Below, one piece after another: positions 47,821 through 58,746 of a stretch of DNA of 64,000 nt. The notes under the pieces were generated by a model. The model was given only the letters and a program-made list of their open reading frames with translations. It had not been told where the DNA came from and did not search any database. Each line of letters starts with the position of its first letter. Within the stretch, counting starts at the first letter, position 1. Position numbers and translations under genes: made by a program. Origin of the DNA: Glandiceps talaboti (Eukaryota; Hemichordata; Enteropneusta; Spengelidae); assembly GCF_964340395.1 (NCBI RefSeq), contig NC_135558.1, positions 12,797,001 to 12,861,000 on the forward strand, written 5' to 3'.

Positions 47821-48239
47821 ATAATTATATCAGCACCACTAATATCAAAGGGAAATTGGGGAAAGTATGGTAATTTTGAATGTTTTGACTCATATTTCGA
47901 ACACAGCAGAACCAGTGATGTAGACATGTGTTGTCGTGACGTAGAACAACCAGAGTATACATTCCATATTTTTTGTTCAACTTGGCTTGTGCATGGTATA
48001 ATGTGTGTTATTCTGTGTACTGGAAGGTCAGTAGTAGTCACTTAGAGATCCGTAGTGCCAGCAATACATTTAGACAAACAAAATACATGATTCAATGACA
48101 TGATTTTAGGGTATGCCCAGAAATTGTCATTGATATCAGTGTTTCAATAAAAACTTTCATAATATGTCAATTTGTATATGTAACTGTAAGTGGCATAGCA
48201 TAGCATAGCATAAGTAATTCTTAAAACAAAAAGGAAATC

Positions 48240-48592
48240 AAACACAACACAACACAGCACATTACCACACCACACAACCTCAGACCCCGCCCACACAACA
48301 CAAAAAATACAACACACACAATGCAATGCAACACAACGCGATACAACACAATACAGCACAATACAACAACACAAAGACAATGCAACACAACACAACGTAA
48401 CACAACACAACACAATGCAACGCTACGCAACACAACACAACACAGCACAACACAACACAACACAACACAACACAACACAACACAACACAACACAAACACA
48501 ATTCAACATGACACAACACAACACAAACACAATTCAACACAACACAACACAACACAACACAACACAACACAACACAATACAAGCAAATACAA
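48240..48592. repeat. AACAC pentanucleotide array of about 350 bp
   Basis: Mostly AACAC/ACACA units with interruptions (ACAATGC, AATACAGC) in the first half and a nearly pure second half (48425-48580). It lies in FERM intron 2 about 100 bp before exon 3. Open frames on both strands here (Thr/Gln/His/Asn or Cys/Val/Leu only) are artefacts. Confidence 0.92.
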
Positions 48593-48696
48593 AGCAGCAA
48601 AAACATTTCAATTTTGGATTGTGTCCTCTCATAGATGTATTCCTGCTATTTTATTTATTTATTTATTAATGTACATAAATTTCTTTATTTTTGTAG

Positions 48697-48798
48697 GAAT
48701 CAAAAGTTGTAGTCTGAAATATATAGCATTATTTGATGGCTTAGAAAACCCAACAAGAAAATATAAAGACATTGATATAGTAGATGTCAATACAAAAG
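48697..48798 (+). CDS. FERM-domain protein, exon 3 (end of F1)
   Basis: TTTTTGTAG acceptor and GTAAGAA donor; 102 nt give G-I-K-S-C-S then LKYIALFDGLENPTRKYKDI and on to V-N-T-K. The Y-x-A-L-F-D pattern corresponds to the Y-F-x-L-F segment of SNX17/SNX27 FERM domains. About 100 bp upstream, inside intron 2, lies a long AACAC array. A frame running from that array into this exon is coincidental, because the acceptor separates them. Confidence 0.85.
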
Positions 48799-49308
48799 GT
48801 AAGAAAACTATATTATTACAATAACAGTGATAAAGTTACTTTTTTGGAATTTGAAGCCACTGTGTAGCTTTCGTCTGATTCACCCAGATGTCATTAGCAT
48901 AATGATGCCAAATCGCTTGGTCAGGTGACCATGTAGTGGAGTCACCTGACAGTAGAGACTTGTAAATAGTTGGAAGGTAATATAGTATTACAAATAAACT
49001 GTTTTTCATCTCGCAGCAGATCTTACGAGATCCTGCCTGAGCCATTGCATCCACAGCAACAACTTTTTATAATTCATTAAATATCTACAATAAATGTGTA
49101 CAGGAATTTGTTGAATAGTTTCACACATAAGTGGGCTTTAATTTATCAATTTTAAAATGTCTGCCATGAAACTTTAATCCAAAAAATAGATTTTATTTAG
49201 TATAAAGTTCATTTAGTTTTAGGATCTGCTCTGTAAATAAAGATGTCTACTATACCATAGATTTTCAGTCAGTGCTTCATTGTCAACACAAACATCTGGA
49301 GATAAATA

Positions 49309-49630
49309 TACAACTGCCGACATCAGACCATGGATGAATGGAACCTGTCACAAACAGGGAAAGTAAACAACTGAATTGAATTAATGACACAGCATGTTGG
49401 AAGTACAGAGACTTATGGCCTCTTTACATTGTAGTTCACATTCAGAAACACATTTCCAGTTCCCCTGGCATTTCATGTACACATCAAGAGGCCATAAAAC
49501 TGTTCTTATCAAACCATGGTGTGCAATACAAATCTCTGCTGTTCCAAGTGTTATTAATCCAATTTAGTTGTTTACTTTCCATGATTGTAATAGGTTCCTG
49601 TTTGTCCGCAGTTTGATGTCAGCAGTTGTA
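49309..49630. mobile_element. 322-bp foldback MITE with TA duplication, copy 2 (FERM intron 3)
   Basis: TA|CAACTGCCGACATCAGACC and a right end of TTTGATGTCAGCAGTTG|TA. The interior matches copy 1 at 44914-45263 in the same orientation, with a missing block of about 30 bp. Confidence 0.8.
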
Positions 49631-50300
49631 TCATGCCATCATTTCCTGATGAATGACATGAACATCTGTGTGTAAAAAGGACCTTTATTGAATTCCTGTG
49701 GCTCTCAGAAAATGACTGTTATCATTCTCTGGGGGCAAAGGTCAAGACCCAGTTTATAGGTCAAGGTCAAAGATGAACTGTATTTACAATGTGTCTAAAG
49801 TGTATTTAATACTAGTAGCAGTAAAACTGATAATGTGTATCAATTCTGTGTCAATTACTTCTGAGAATAGTCTACTTTACCAAGTTGATACCATATCACT
49901 TGTTGCACTGGTATGTAGTGCATGTACATGCACTTAAAACTGCTTCTGTTCAAACACATTTTGCCGCCAAAATTTTTGATGAAAATTTCAGTTTATCTCA
50001 AACTTTTTTTTTTATCATGACTTTGATTTAGATTTGAGTCTAAGAAATTTGTCTTGTCTATAAATTTGTGTCAAAATTTTACTTCAAATGGATTTTTTTT
50101 TTCAATAGAGTTGTTATATTTACATTTATGTCTGGTGTATGTTGTGGAAAGGTTAAATCATTGTGAATGAAAATAAAGTACATTTACCAACCCAGCAGTT
50201 TATACGTAAAGACTTGTATTATTTTAAAGTGTTGTAAAATTAAATATCTGTAATCCTAAGAAGTAGAATTTTCCATCAGAGCTAAAAATCCGTACACAAC

Positions 50301-50518
50301 ACTGTAAACCTGGAAATTTTCATTAAAAGATTTCTTGTCACTTTAATATTTCACTGGAAAACTAAAACGCAAAAATAAATAGTGACTGCAATGCCTTCGT
50401 ATACATAAACATAATGTACCAGTCTGGTAATTGGTGAAAGTTAGTCTTTGAGAACTACATAGCTGAAGACTGAAAATTCACAAAATTTTTAGGAGTGAAA
50501 ATATATTGGTTTACAGTA
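50301..50518. mobile_element. Palindromic MITE with CTGTAAACCTGGAAAT ends, copy 2
   Basis: ACTGTAAACCTGGAAATTTT and GAAAATATATTGGTTTACAG are inverted ends. The interior AATGTACCAGT.TGGT...CTTTG.GAACTACAT matches copy 1 at 33803. Confidence 0.65.
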
Positions 50519-50878
50519 TTGATGTTGGATAATAATTTGTGACTGTTTCTGTTAACTTTCAAGATCAATTTGTTGTCACTATTCTGGCAATTTGCATAAT
50601 ATTTTTGTAATTTTGCATTATTAATTTGCCAATCTGCATATTGATTTGCTTGATGTTAGTGCATGACCAACACCCCAATCGTTTCTTTTCTCCAGTGCAG
50701 CATCTTAAATTAGAGACCCAGTTTAGCTTAGGATTAAAATTTCGGTCTTAATAACAGTTGTCTTCAAGAGCTTTTGAAAATGTTGGTATAGAACAAAAGA
50801 ATGATCGCACATACATGGTTTGTATACATGTATATGTAATCAATATGGCTAAACACTGTCACAAACCACAGCCTCTTT

Positions 50879-50955
50879 TACGGCACCATCCAAAACGTGC
50901 CATCAGTAGTGTCACGGAAGAAATAACAGCTCTGGTTTGCGAGATCGAGAATGTG
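50879..50955. repeat. Dispersed-repeat fragment (GGTTTGCGAGA family)
   Basis: TTTACGGCACC...AGTGTCACGGAAGAAATAAC then AGCTCTGGTTTGCGAGA matches the 19594-19715 and 52790-52915 copies and the fragment at 1487-1530. Confidence 0.6.
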
Positions 50956-51823
50956 GCTCCACTGATAAGATAACACTTGCCAGAACCTGGGATAGACTCC
51001 CTGGCCTTTAAATATAGGTTGTACCTTACTCTAGTATCAATATGTCCATGTGTGAATCTGACAAATAAAATCTGACCTTGATAATGACCTTAAAATATTA
51101 AGTATGCTAATTAAACCAAATTTACAAACTGAGAGTTCATAGCACTGAATATCTATTGAATGGTGTTGATTTCATGCCACATTGAAAAGAAAGACTTGTC
51201 ATATGAGAAACAAAAAATTAATTTTGCATGGCCTGATGTAGTTCATTAAGTTCAGGGCCTACTGATACTGTGATAGATAGTGTGAACACTGTACATGTAT
51301 GCCTGGCATCTATATCAATAGTGCATTTATAATAGAGATGAGATAAGTGTAGTCAAGCTTTGAAAGTATTTGCTCCTGGCAAAACAACATAGAAAAGAAT
51401 CCGTTATTGTCTGTGGCCATGACATATATGTGTACATATGTCTGGTCAATGCAGTCAGCTATGTCCACCCACCACGAATACCTTCAGTATGCAAAGACCC
51501 TCTTTCCTCCAAAAATTATTTAAGCAGAATTTTTCACTTTTCTGTAACTTTTGACAAATTTCAGCTTGTTCACTTTCTGCCAAATAAAATTATTTTGATG
51601 GTGACTTCAAGTTTACAGGCATATAATAGTTTTGGGTAAACAGGAACAGGATCAGCTCATCAAACGTTTTTTTCTGTAGAATTGTATTTATTGAAAATGT
51701 ATGAAAAAAAATTAATCAGTCTATTTTCCTCTTGGTTGATTTGTGACTTGAAGTGTTCTATAGTAATATATATAATAATACATTGAAATACATACATGTA
51801 ATGTAGTTAAAAAATAAGCCGCT

Positions 51824-51853
51824 GCCCCCCCCCCCCCCCCCCCCACACACACA
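51824..51853. repeat. C21 tract followed by CACACACA
   Basis: About 21 C in a row run into ACACACACAC. Simple low complexity in FERM intron 3. Confidence 0.9.
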
Positions 51854-52789
51854 CGCTACCTCTCAAAAAAGTTCAAAATGTGTAAGACTATTTTACAGAA
51901 TATATGTATACAATACTTGTAGTTTCCTCTTTACTATTGCATGTTTACTGTGACAAACGACCAGCAGGGAGAGTGAATTTTACTATATCTATATATTTGT
52001 ACTCAATAGACTAGAATGTTCAATGTTGCTTTGTTAGAATAGGTGATGCAGGTGTTTTATCTCAGGTTTCTTTGAAAACACTGTAGATATATGGAGTCAG
52101 GAAAATCTTTGAAAAATGTACTCAGTGTGCATGTGTGTACATTATATCTGTGTGCATGTGTGTACATTATATCGTAGTCTGGATGTCAACATGGTCTATA
52201 TTGTAACCCTAGAGAGACCTGAAAGATTCGATAAAGGACAGCACTAGACTAATTATATCTAGATTTTGGTGGGGAATTCACCAATGTAAAATGTAGATGA
52301 GATTTCTGATTGATTTTACAGTCATTTTTATTACGACAAACAAAAATCATATCTACCAGGGTATGGATAAGAAGTACATGTAATTTGTAAAAGTGAACTA
52401 AAGTAACAGCTAACCAATGAACAACTTCAAAATAACAAAGCCATGATTCTATAATGTTTAGGACCATTTTTCCCTTTTAAATGTAGTGTGAAAGACCCAG
52501 TGGTTAGTCCACTTTGTGGTTGGAGACTTATGTAATGATTCAACTCACTACCCATTGTTGAGCAATATACATATACATATCAGGAAATGGGGAAACAAAA
52601 ATAACTGCTACCATTGTTACATAAGCGGAAAGAAGACTGGGAGCTATCCAGCTTACTTTACAATGGGGACACACAAATAACAACTGATCGTTTAATTATT
52701 TTGATGTTGCTTGTGTAGTTCAAAGTTACTTTTCAAGTGTTTTAGTCGTAATTGAGTACTTCAATCTTCAACCACTAGTAGTTTTGCAT

Positions 52790-52915
52790 CATTCTCGCAA
52801 ACCAGAGTTATTTTATTTCTTCACTACACTTTGAAATAAAACAGGTAGGGACCGGCTCGTTAAGAACGGTGCCGTAAAACGGTCGTGGTGTGCGACGTTG
52901 TTTTGCATCTGACAG
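52790..52915. repeat. Dispersed repeat, inverted relative to 19594-19715
   Basis: CATTCTCGCAAACCAGAGTT, CACTACACTTTGAAAT, GTAGGGACCGGCTCGTTAAG and GTAAAACGGTCGTGGTG in this order are the reverse complement of the 19594 copy. Confidence 0.75.
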
Positions 52916-52919
52916 GGCT

Positions 52920-55060
52920 TTTTCAACAAGTTAGATTTGAATACTGCAGCAAGAATTGTAATGATTTGATATTAATGTGTAAACATTGTCTGTGTTTTAC
53001 CATTTAAGTATAACCCACTTCCATGGTTTTTACCGTGGATGTCTCCCTAACAAATCCATGGTTTTCCACTGATGGTATAGAAAATCAATATTGGATGGAA
53101 TTCTGAATGATTTACATAAGACTAATTTATGTAAATTCGTGTACTTCACCACAAAAATTGACCCAAACAATTTGACCAGGGTCTTGGGTAACAGTGTTCT
53201 AAATAAGAGACTAGAAATTGAACCCCCTTTGTGACAAGCTAGACAAAGGAAAGTGCCAGGTAAATCTATAGTCCAGCTGCTTGAAGGTCGTTCTGATCAA
53301 TGAAGACATCGAAAAGACAATAGCAAGACTGAACATAAGCTATTGTCATTGTTATTGTACATATACACTCCTTCAGGTACGTGTTGTGAAGGCAGATAGT
53401 TGTTCGAAAGCCCCCTTACAACAATTTCTGTAAGGTTGTATCACAGAAATGAAAATATGAAGAGATGAATAAATAGATGGAAATTCTCATAAGTTTCCTT
53501 TCCAATACATTGTATGTTCCTTCCAAAAATTTTCACATCAAATTTGTCAATTTTTATAAATTTCTGGCAAATTTTGACATCATTTTAGACAAATATCATA
53601 GAATTAAATGTTGTTCATAAACTTATTTCAAAATGTTGCTGTAAAAGTGATAAATTTGAACATTCTGTAAAAAATGTCATGAAAAAAAAACCCTTCGAAC
53701 ATGGATTCTCCATATTGAGGACATAAATCTGGCAATGAAAAAATTGTGTGTTTATTTCAAGGTCAACCTTTAAATAGGAAATAATAAAACAGTAACAACG
53801 TAACGACAATAAAAAAGAGCAATTTTTTAATGTCAAGTGGGTGTCAAAAGAAGGCCATTTTTATTCTCCTATTTTATTGTATTTGTTCACATCATTTGCT
53901 CAGCTTTTATTTTGTACAAATACTCTTTTGCATGTACGCAAGAGCAATCATTCTTAATGGGCATTTTATTGTCAGCTTTAGTGTTTAGCCCTTCAATTGA
54001 AGAGAAACTTGTCTTATTGGAACGCCAACAAACCATTGAACAGCACACATAAAAAAACCCTGTGAGACACAAAGTCAACAATTCGACAAGGGGAATATTA
54101 AACATGCTAAAGTAGAAGTGAACAGTGTCCAGGTAAAAATTTTGAACAAAACATGATATTTGATCAGTGATGTTTTCGTCTGTTATAAAACTGGGAACCG
54201 TGCTTCAATAAAATAGACTTTGTGGTGTTCAAAAAGTAAATACTTGGTGAAAAGCTTTTGTAGTTTTATAGAAAACTAGAAGAATAGAGGTACTGGACGA
54301 CAGACATACCAGCCACATTGCTAGACACGGGGTTACAGACCTGATCTAGCCGGTCAATCCGATCTTAAAATGTATTTTACATGCAAGTGCTACTTACACA
54401 CCTTACAAGTGGGCAAATGATCTAATTCTCAGTAATCGGGATGCCAAAGTGGTTTCTAACTAAAGAATTGAGGTGTAAATGGTAACGATACTATATAAGA
54501 ACTAGACTAATTCTTAGTGTCGTAATCGAGTAGAAAATGTTTGATACCCAACTTGACGCCTTTTTTGAGTTTTAACCCAACAAAATAATTTTACTTGCTG
54601 ACACATTAAACTCCCATTTACATTCTAGGCATCCCACCTCAGGTATTATATCTTGTAAACTAATTTTTACGTTTACACTTTATAGTTAGGACAGTAAAAC
54701 ATTTATGCAGTCACACATTCTTGCTTGCAGGACGAGTTCAGGACAATTTTTGAAGGGTTTACAGGAGAGAGATTTAGACAGGGAAAAATTTACAGAAAGT
54801 TTAGTTCATGTTCTGAATAAATAACTACATTTTGAGATTAATCTGAATATCATAAACCCAGCACAGTATTGACTCACCTGTGGCTAAATTTGCTTGATTG
54901 TTTCTGTATGTCATTTACTAGTCATATCTTGTGTAGTTTTTCAGTAGTGTATGCATTTTAATTTTGTTAGTTCTGCTCCTAACTTGCTTAGTGCCCCCCC
55001 CCTACAAAAGGGATACAATAAATAAATAAATATACATGCAATGTAGTATGGAGCAATATA
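52920..55060. other. FERM intron 3, no exon or named element recognised
   Basis: AT-rich, with ATTTT-type patches near 53520-53600 and a C9 run near 54994. The two overlapping ORFs around 53837-54105 show no family signature. Confidence 0.4.
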
Positions 55061-55332
55061 TCTAATCAAATTGATTTTTGGCTCCACACCTAAAATCATC
55101 ACCCCAAGTGAATCACAATTTCAACTTATTATTATATTATTTATAGATAAAATAGACATCTAATTGACATGTACAATATCTAATTATTGGTATTTTAACA
55201 ATTTTCAGTAAATATATTGTTGGTTGGCTGATCAAAAAAAAAAAATATTCCAGTTACCGCTAGTGTGCCTTTAACATCCCAGTTACAGCAAGTGTAGCTT
55301 TAATGAATATTTTTTGCTTCTTTGTCTTGTAG

Positions 55333-55449
55333 ATGTTAGTATACAGAAATGGTGCTTTGATGTACAAGTGGAAAAGAAAGACATAATGAAAAACGATGAG
55401 GCTGCAATGAAATTATTCTTCCTGCAAGCGAAAGCAGATATTAAAAATG
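55333..55449 (+). CDS. FERM-domain protein, exon 4 (start of F2)
   Basis: TCTTGTAG acceptor and GTAAGAA donor; 117 nt read D-V-S-I-Q-K-W-C-F-D-V-Q, then an acidic/basic stretch and NDEAAMKLFFLQAKADIKN. The order aromatic strand, N-D-x-x-A, aliphatic/aromatic F-F-x-Q-A, x-D-I-K-N is the start of F2 in the SNX17/27/31 group, where SNX27 has a comparable N-D...F-F-H-Q-A-V-D-D segment. The downstream intron starts with a 151-bp tandem duplication. Confidence 0.88.
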
Positions 55450-55546
55450 GTAAGAATTCTCATTTCGTGGTAAGAATTCCCATTTTTCGTCTTCCTGTTA
55501 ACGGTGAAGTAATATTGCAATGCTTTGTGTTCAGGTCAATAGATCG

Positions 55547-55847
55547 TTTCTCATTATGTTACACCTGTTACAATTGAGACCTGCTGAAAGTGGCTGAATA
55601 TTAGAAACAGAATATTTAATGAGCTTGGTATTTTTTTTCTGTTATTTACTTTCCTTGAATATTTTTGTAATGTGAATTATTAGGTTTTTTAAGATCATTT
55701 CTCATTATGTTACACCTGTTACAATTGAGACCTGCTGAAAGTGGCTGAATATTAGAAACGGAATATTTAATGAGCTTGGTATTTTTTTTCTGTTATTTAC
55801 TTTCCTTGAATATTTTTGTTATGTGAATTATTAGGTTTTTTAAGACC
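55547..55847. repeat. 151-bp perfect-looking tandem duplication
   Basis: TCATTATGTTACACCTGTTA through TTATTAGGTTTTTTAAGA is present at 55551 and again at 55702 with only one or two differences (ACAG/ACGG; TAATG/TTATG). It starts about 100 bp after FERM exon 4. Confidence 0.9.
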
Positions 55848-56598
55848 AGTTCTGTTGGAACCATTTTACACTAAATACTGAGGAACATGAACTTTTTTGT
55901 TTTGGATTTATTTTGATGTTATTCGTTTCTTGATTTTCGTTTATCACCATCTTCTGCCTAGAATAAAATCTCTGGTACTAGAAGTACTGCCTATCGATAG
56001 CTGCCTGTATCAGTGTATGTCGTCGCATCAGTGCAGTAATGTCGCTATTGTATAGGCAGATATGACCTTACAGCACTGACGTGACGTGACAATGTGTCCT
56101 CTGAGACCCCTGTAAACAATATCCCAGCAAAAAAATTTGGCTTTGTTTACAAATTTTTTAGAAGTAAAACTATCCCACGGTATTCTCATATAGATTGGAA
56201 TCTTATGCAAGCAACTATGGGTTTAATTAAAGTTTGTGTGTATAATTTAATCATAAAAACCTTGTTGAATGTTACCAAAATATCTCCAAATATTTTTCAT
56301 ACAGATGAGTCACTCATGAGCCTGTAAAAAATAGAAAACTCTTTGATGTAATATGTAAAATGATGTTTCCCGCATGTCGTTCTTTTACACACATTTTGTT
56401 CACAGCTTCAGAAACTGCCTAATATTCAGTGGCTGTGACCAAATTTTAGTCCTCACTTTGCAAGTCTGGGGTGCCCTCTCACAATGTTCCTGGGCTAAGT
56501 GGCTGGAATGACCAGAATATGGCATAATGTCATGTTCTTGTTTATTAGCGTAAATAGTAGAGAATTTTATCAACCGTTATCTGTCCTTTTTTTTTCAG

Positions 56599-56640
56599 GT
56601 AAATTAAAACCAACAGAAGAACAAAAAGCAAAATTGGAAG
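56599..56640 (+). CDS. FERM-domain protein, exon 5 (F2 linker)
   Basis: Short 42-nt exon bounded by TTTTTTCAG and GTGAGT: G-K-L-K-P-T-E-E-Q-K-A-K-L-E in phase 1 to phase 1. It continues the exon 4 helix (I-K-N-G-K-L), matching the position of K-G-Y-I or R-G-W-I in SNX27/SNX17. Confidence 0.85.
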
Positions 56641-57058
56641 GTGAGTTCTAACAAATTGTTAGTATATTTATTGTTAGTATATTTACATGTAACTCACATG
56701 GAAAATGAACAGCAATAAATTGTAGATAAACAGTTTGCCAACATAGAATTTTTGTGACTGCTTTCAAAACAATAATCCAAATTTCAAAAATAGTATCAAA
56801 TGACAATTACTACTCTCAAAGTCACAAATATTCTTGGAAATTTCCACTCATGTTTTGTCAGCATTATCAGGGGTGTACTACAGTGGGTTGTTATCACACA
56901 GTCCAAGAAAGTATTTTGGCTCAGTGAGTAGAAATTTTCATACTATGGACCCAGAGTTTGTGAACATTTATGTTATAAAAAAAGTAGTAATTTTATTATA
57001 ACTGGTCAAATCTGTTGTTATGCTGGAGTAACATTTTAATTTTTTTTTATTATCGCAG

Positions 57059-57186
57059 AGAATTGTGATCCTGAGTTTGCCGTTCCTTTGCAATATATTT
57101 ACTTGTGCCAAACCTTAGAAGACTACACATCTGCTGTCATCAAGAATTGTACCATACATAAAGATTTCAGAGCCAAGGCCATCGCT
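57059..57186 (+). CDS. FERM-domain protein, exon 6 (end of F2, start of F3)
   Basis: TATCGCAG acceptor and GTAAGT donor; 128 nt encode ENCDPEFAVPLQYIYLCQTL, then an E-D-Y block, N-C-T-I-H and R-A-K-A-I-A. The Y-L-x-x-x-x-T-L-x-x-Y pattern, then a C-containing strand, matches the F2 to F3 transition in SNX17/27. It ends in phase 0. Confidence 0.87.
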
Positions 57187-57304
57187 GTAAGTTATATCAA
57201 CCTTCGGAAGTTCCTTATTTTGACAATGTCAGCTTTACAAGTTTTTATACTATGTTGATGATAGCTATAAACATTGGTTAGAGGAGCTGTAAAGCTGCGT
57301 AGTT

Positions 57305-57600
57305 AATTGATTGATTGATTGATTGATTGATCAATTGATTGGTTTGTTGAGTGATTGATTAAGTTTATTGATAGACTATAAACCTTTTGAAAGATTGATT
57401 GATTGTTGTTTCATTAATTGGTATATTGATTGATTGGTTGACCACTTGATTGACAGTTAGAGGAATAGATTACTTGGATTGATTGACAGCTTAATTGGTT
57501 AATTTGATTGATAGCTTAATTGGTTAATTTGATTGACAGCTTAGTTGGTTAATTTGATTGATAGGTTGATTGATTGATTAGTCTTTTACTGTTTTGGTTG
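57305..57600. repeat. Degenerate (GATT)n / TTAATTGGTTAATTTGATTG array
   Basis: A pure TTGA/GATT run (57308-57340) passes into imperfect units and a 26-bp minisatellite TTGATTGACAGCTTAATTGG...TTAAT repeated about three times. Confidence 0.8.
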
Positions 57601-58244
57601 TTATCATCTGAGTGGTTAGTTTAATTGATTCTTTCCACTGCAGTCTGAGTGAACCCTCTCATCGCTGGCCTGGTTTGATTAAAAATTAACCAAATGTGTA
57701 TGTAAGAGGGGTGCTGCTGAAGTTTGACCCTTACTAAACAGTGCTAGAGTTCGCTGGGTACTCTGGTTTCCCTCTGTATTAATACTAGGATGATGCACAA
57801 GTGGCTACCATACTACTCTGGCAATTGAGGTCTCGGTTTAGACACAGACTAAAACTATTATTGTAACATATTGGATGGATGTTGATTTAATTGTCACAAG
57901 AGGGTGACATTTCTGGCAAATCCATGATGTTGTCAGTCCACAGTTTCAACTTTATGGGCCTTCCTATATCACACACTATCTTGATCACAGGGTAATTAGA
58001 TTTTCACAACTGTGGCATGTATCACCCATTTGTGTAATCTACCACACTCAAGAACAAGTTTAGTTTGTGTCAATCTTGGTAAACTGAGACCTCGGTTGCG
58101 GAGTAGTATTTAATTTCCAATTTTGTATTTGGATTTTTAAGTATGTGATCACTGTTGTTACTGTTAGTACGTACATGTACTATGATTAATTTAGATTAAA
58201 TTAGACATTATTTTAATTTATCTATTATGGTTACTGTTGTCTAG

Positions 58245-58345
58245 GTAAGTGAAGGAACGCCGGCTGTTGTCGCAGCAACGCGGCAGGGATTACGATTGCA
58301 TGTTGCAAATACGACATGTTTTGTATCATGGAGAAAGGTCAAAAG
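58245..58345 (+). CDS. FERM-domain protein, exon 7 (F3), gene continues to the right
   Basis: TTGTCTAG acceptor and GTCAGT donor (a weaker but acceptable site); 101 nt encode VSEGTPAVVAATRQGLRLHV, then A-N-T-T-C-F-V-S-W-R-K-V-K-R. In the PH-like F3 lobe of FERM domains an F-x-W-x-x-V-x-R-W pattern occurs at this place, so the next codon outside the exon is likely to give Trp. The exon ends in phase 2. I found no convincing exon 8 in 58346-64000, so the 206 residues here are a partial product. Confidence 0.82.
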
Positions 58346-58746
58346 GTCAGTATAGCATCATCAAATATTTCTTTCATGTATAGATTTATTATTCAACACC
58401 ATGAATATTTTTTATGTTCAATATTTGAGATAGATTTTTAATATTTTGTCAATTATAAATTTTCTACAAATTGTGAAAGTGGTCATACAGATTAGAATTG
58501 GGTACTTATTTTGGAATTTTAAGTAATACAACAATTTTACTGTTTTTCTACTTGAAAAAAAAAACAAATGTGAAATAACCTATACAAAATCCTTGTTTGA
58601 AACTCAATAAATTGCAAAACATTTAAAATATATGTAAAACGTTTGTTATTGTACGTCCAATAACAATCTTTGTACACTTTTTGCATATTTTTGCAATTTA
58701 TAAATTGGGGGGGGGGTGGCTATTAAAATAAGCCAGCATGGTAGTT

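Larger units (their letters stand above)
31225..58345 (+). other. Whole-gene span of the FERM-domain gene (5' partial product, 206 aa visible)
   Basis: Seven exons chain without phase conflict (0, 1, 1, 1, 1, 0, 2). The product starts directly with F1, so the PX domain that precedes the FERM in SNX17, SNX27 and SNX31 (and the PDZ of SNX27) is absent from the visible gene. Known: SNX FERM modules bind NPxY-type cargo tails and Ras-like GTPases on endosomes. Whether this protein does so is inference. Introns are about 13.5, 3.9, 6.5, 1.1, 0.4 and 1.1 kb and are full of MITEs and satellites. Alternatives are a PX-less SNX paralogue, a different FERM family, or a transcript with an undetected upstream PX exon set. 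Confidence 0.7.

Noticed and set aside
48144-48606. Overlapping minus-strand ORFs of Cys/Val/Leu and plus-strand ORFs of Asn/Thr/Gln/His.
   Set aside because: Pure products of the AACAC microsatellite, which has no stops in several frames.
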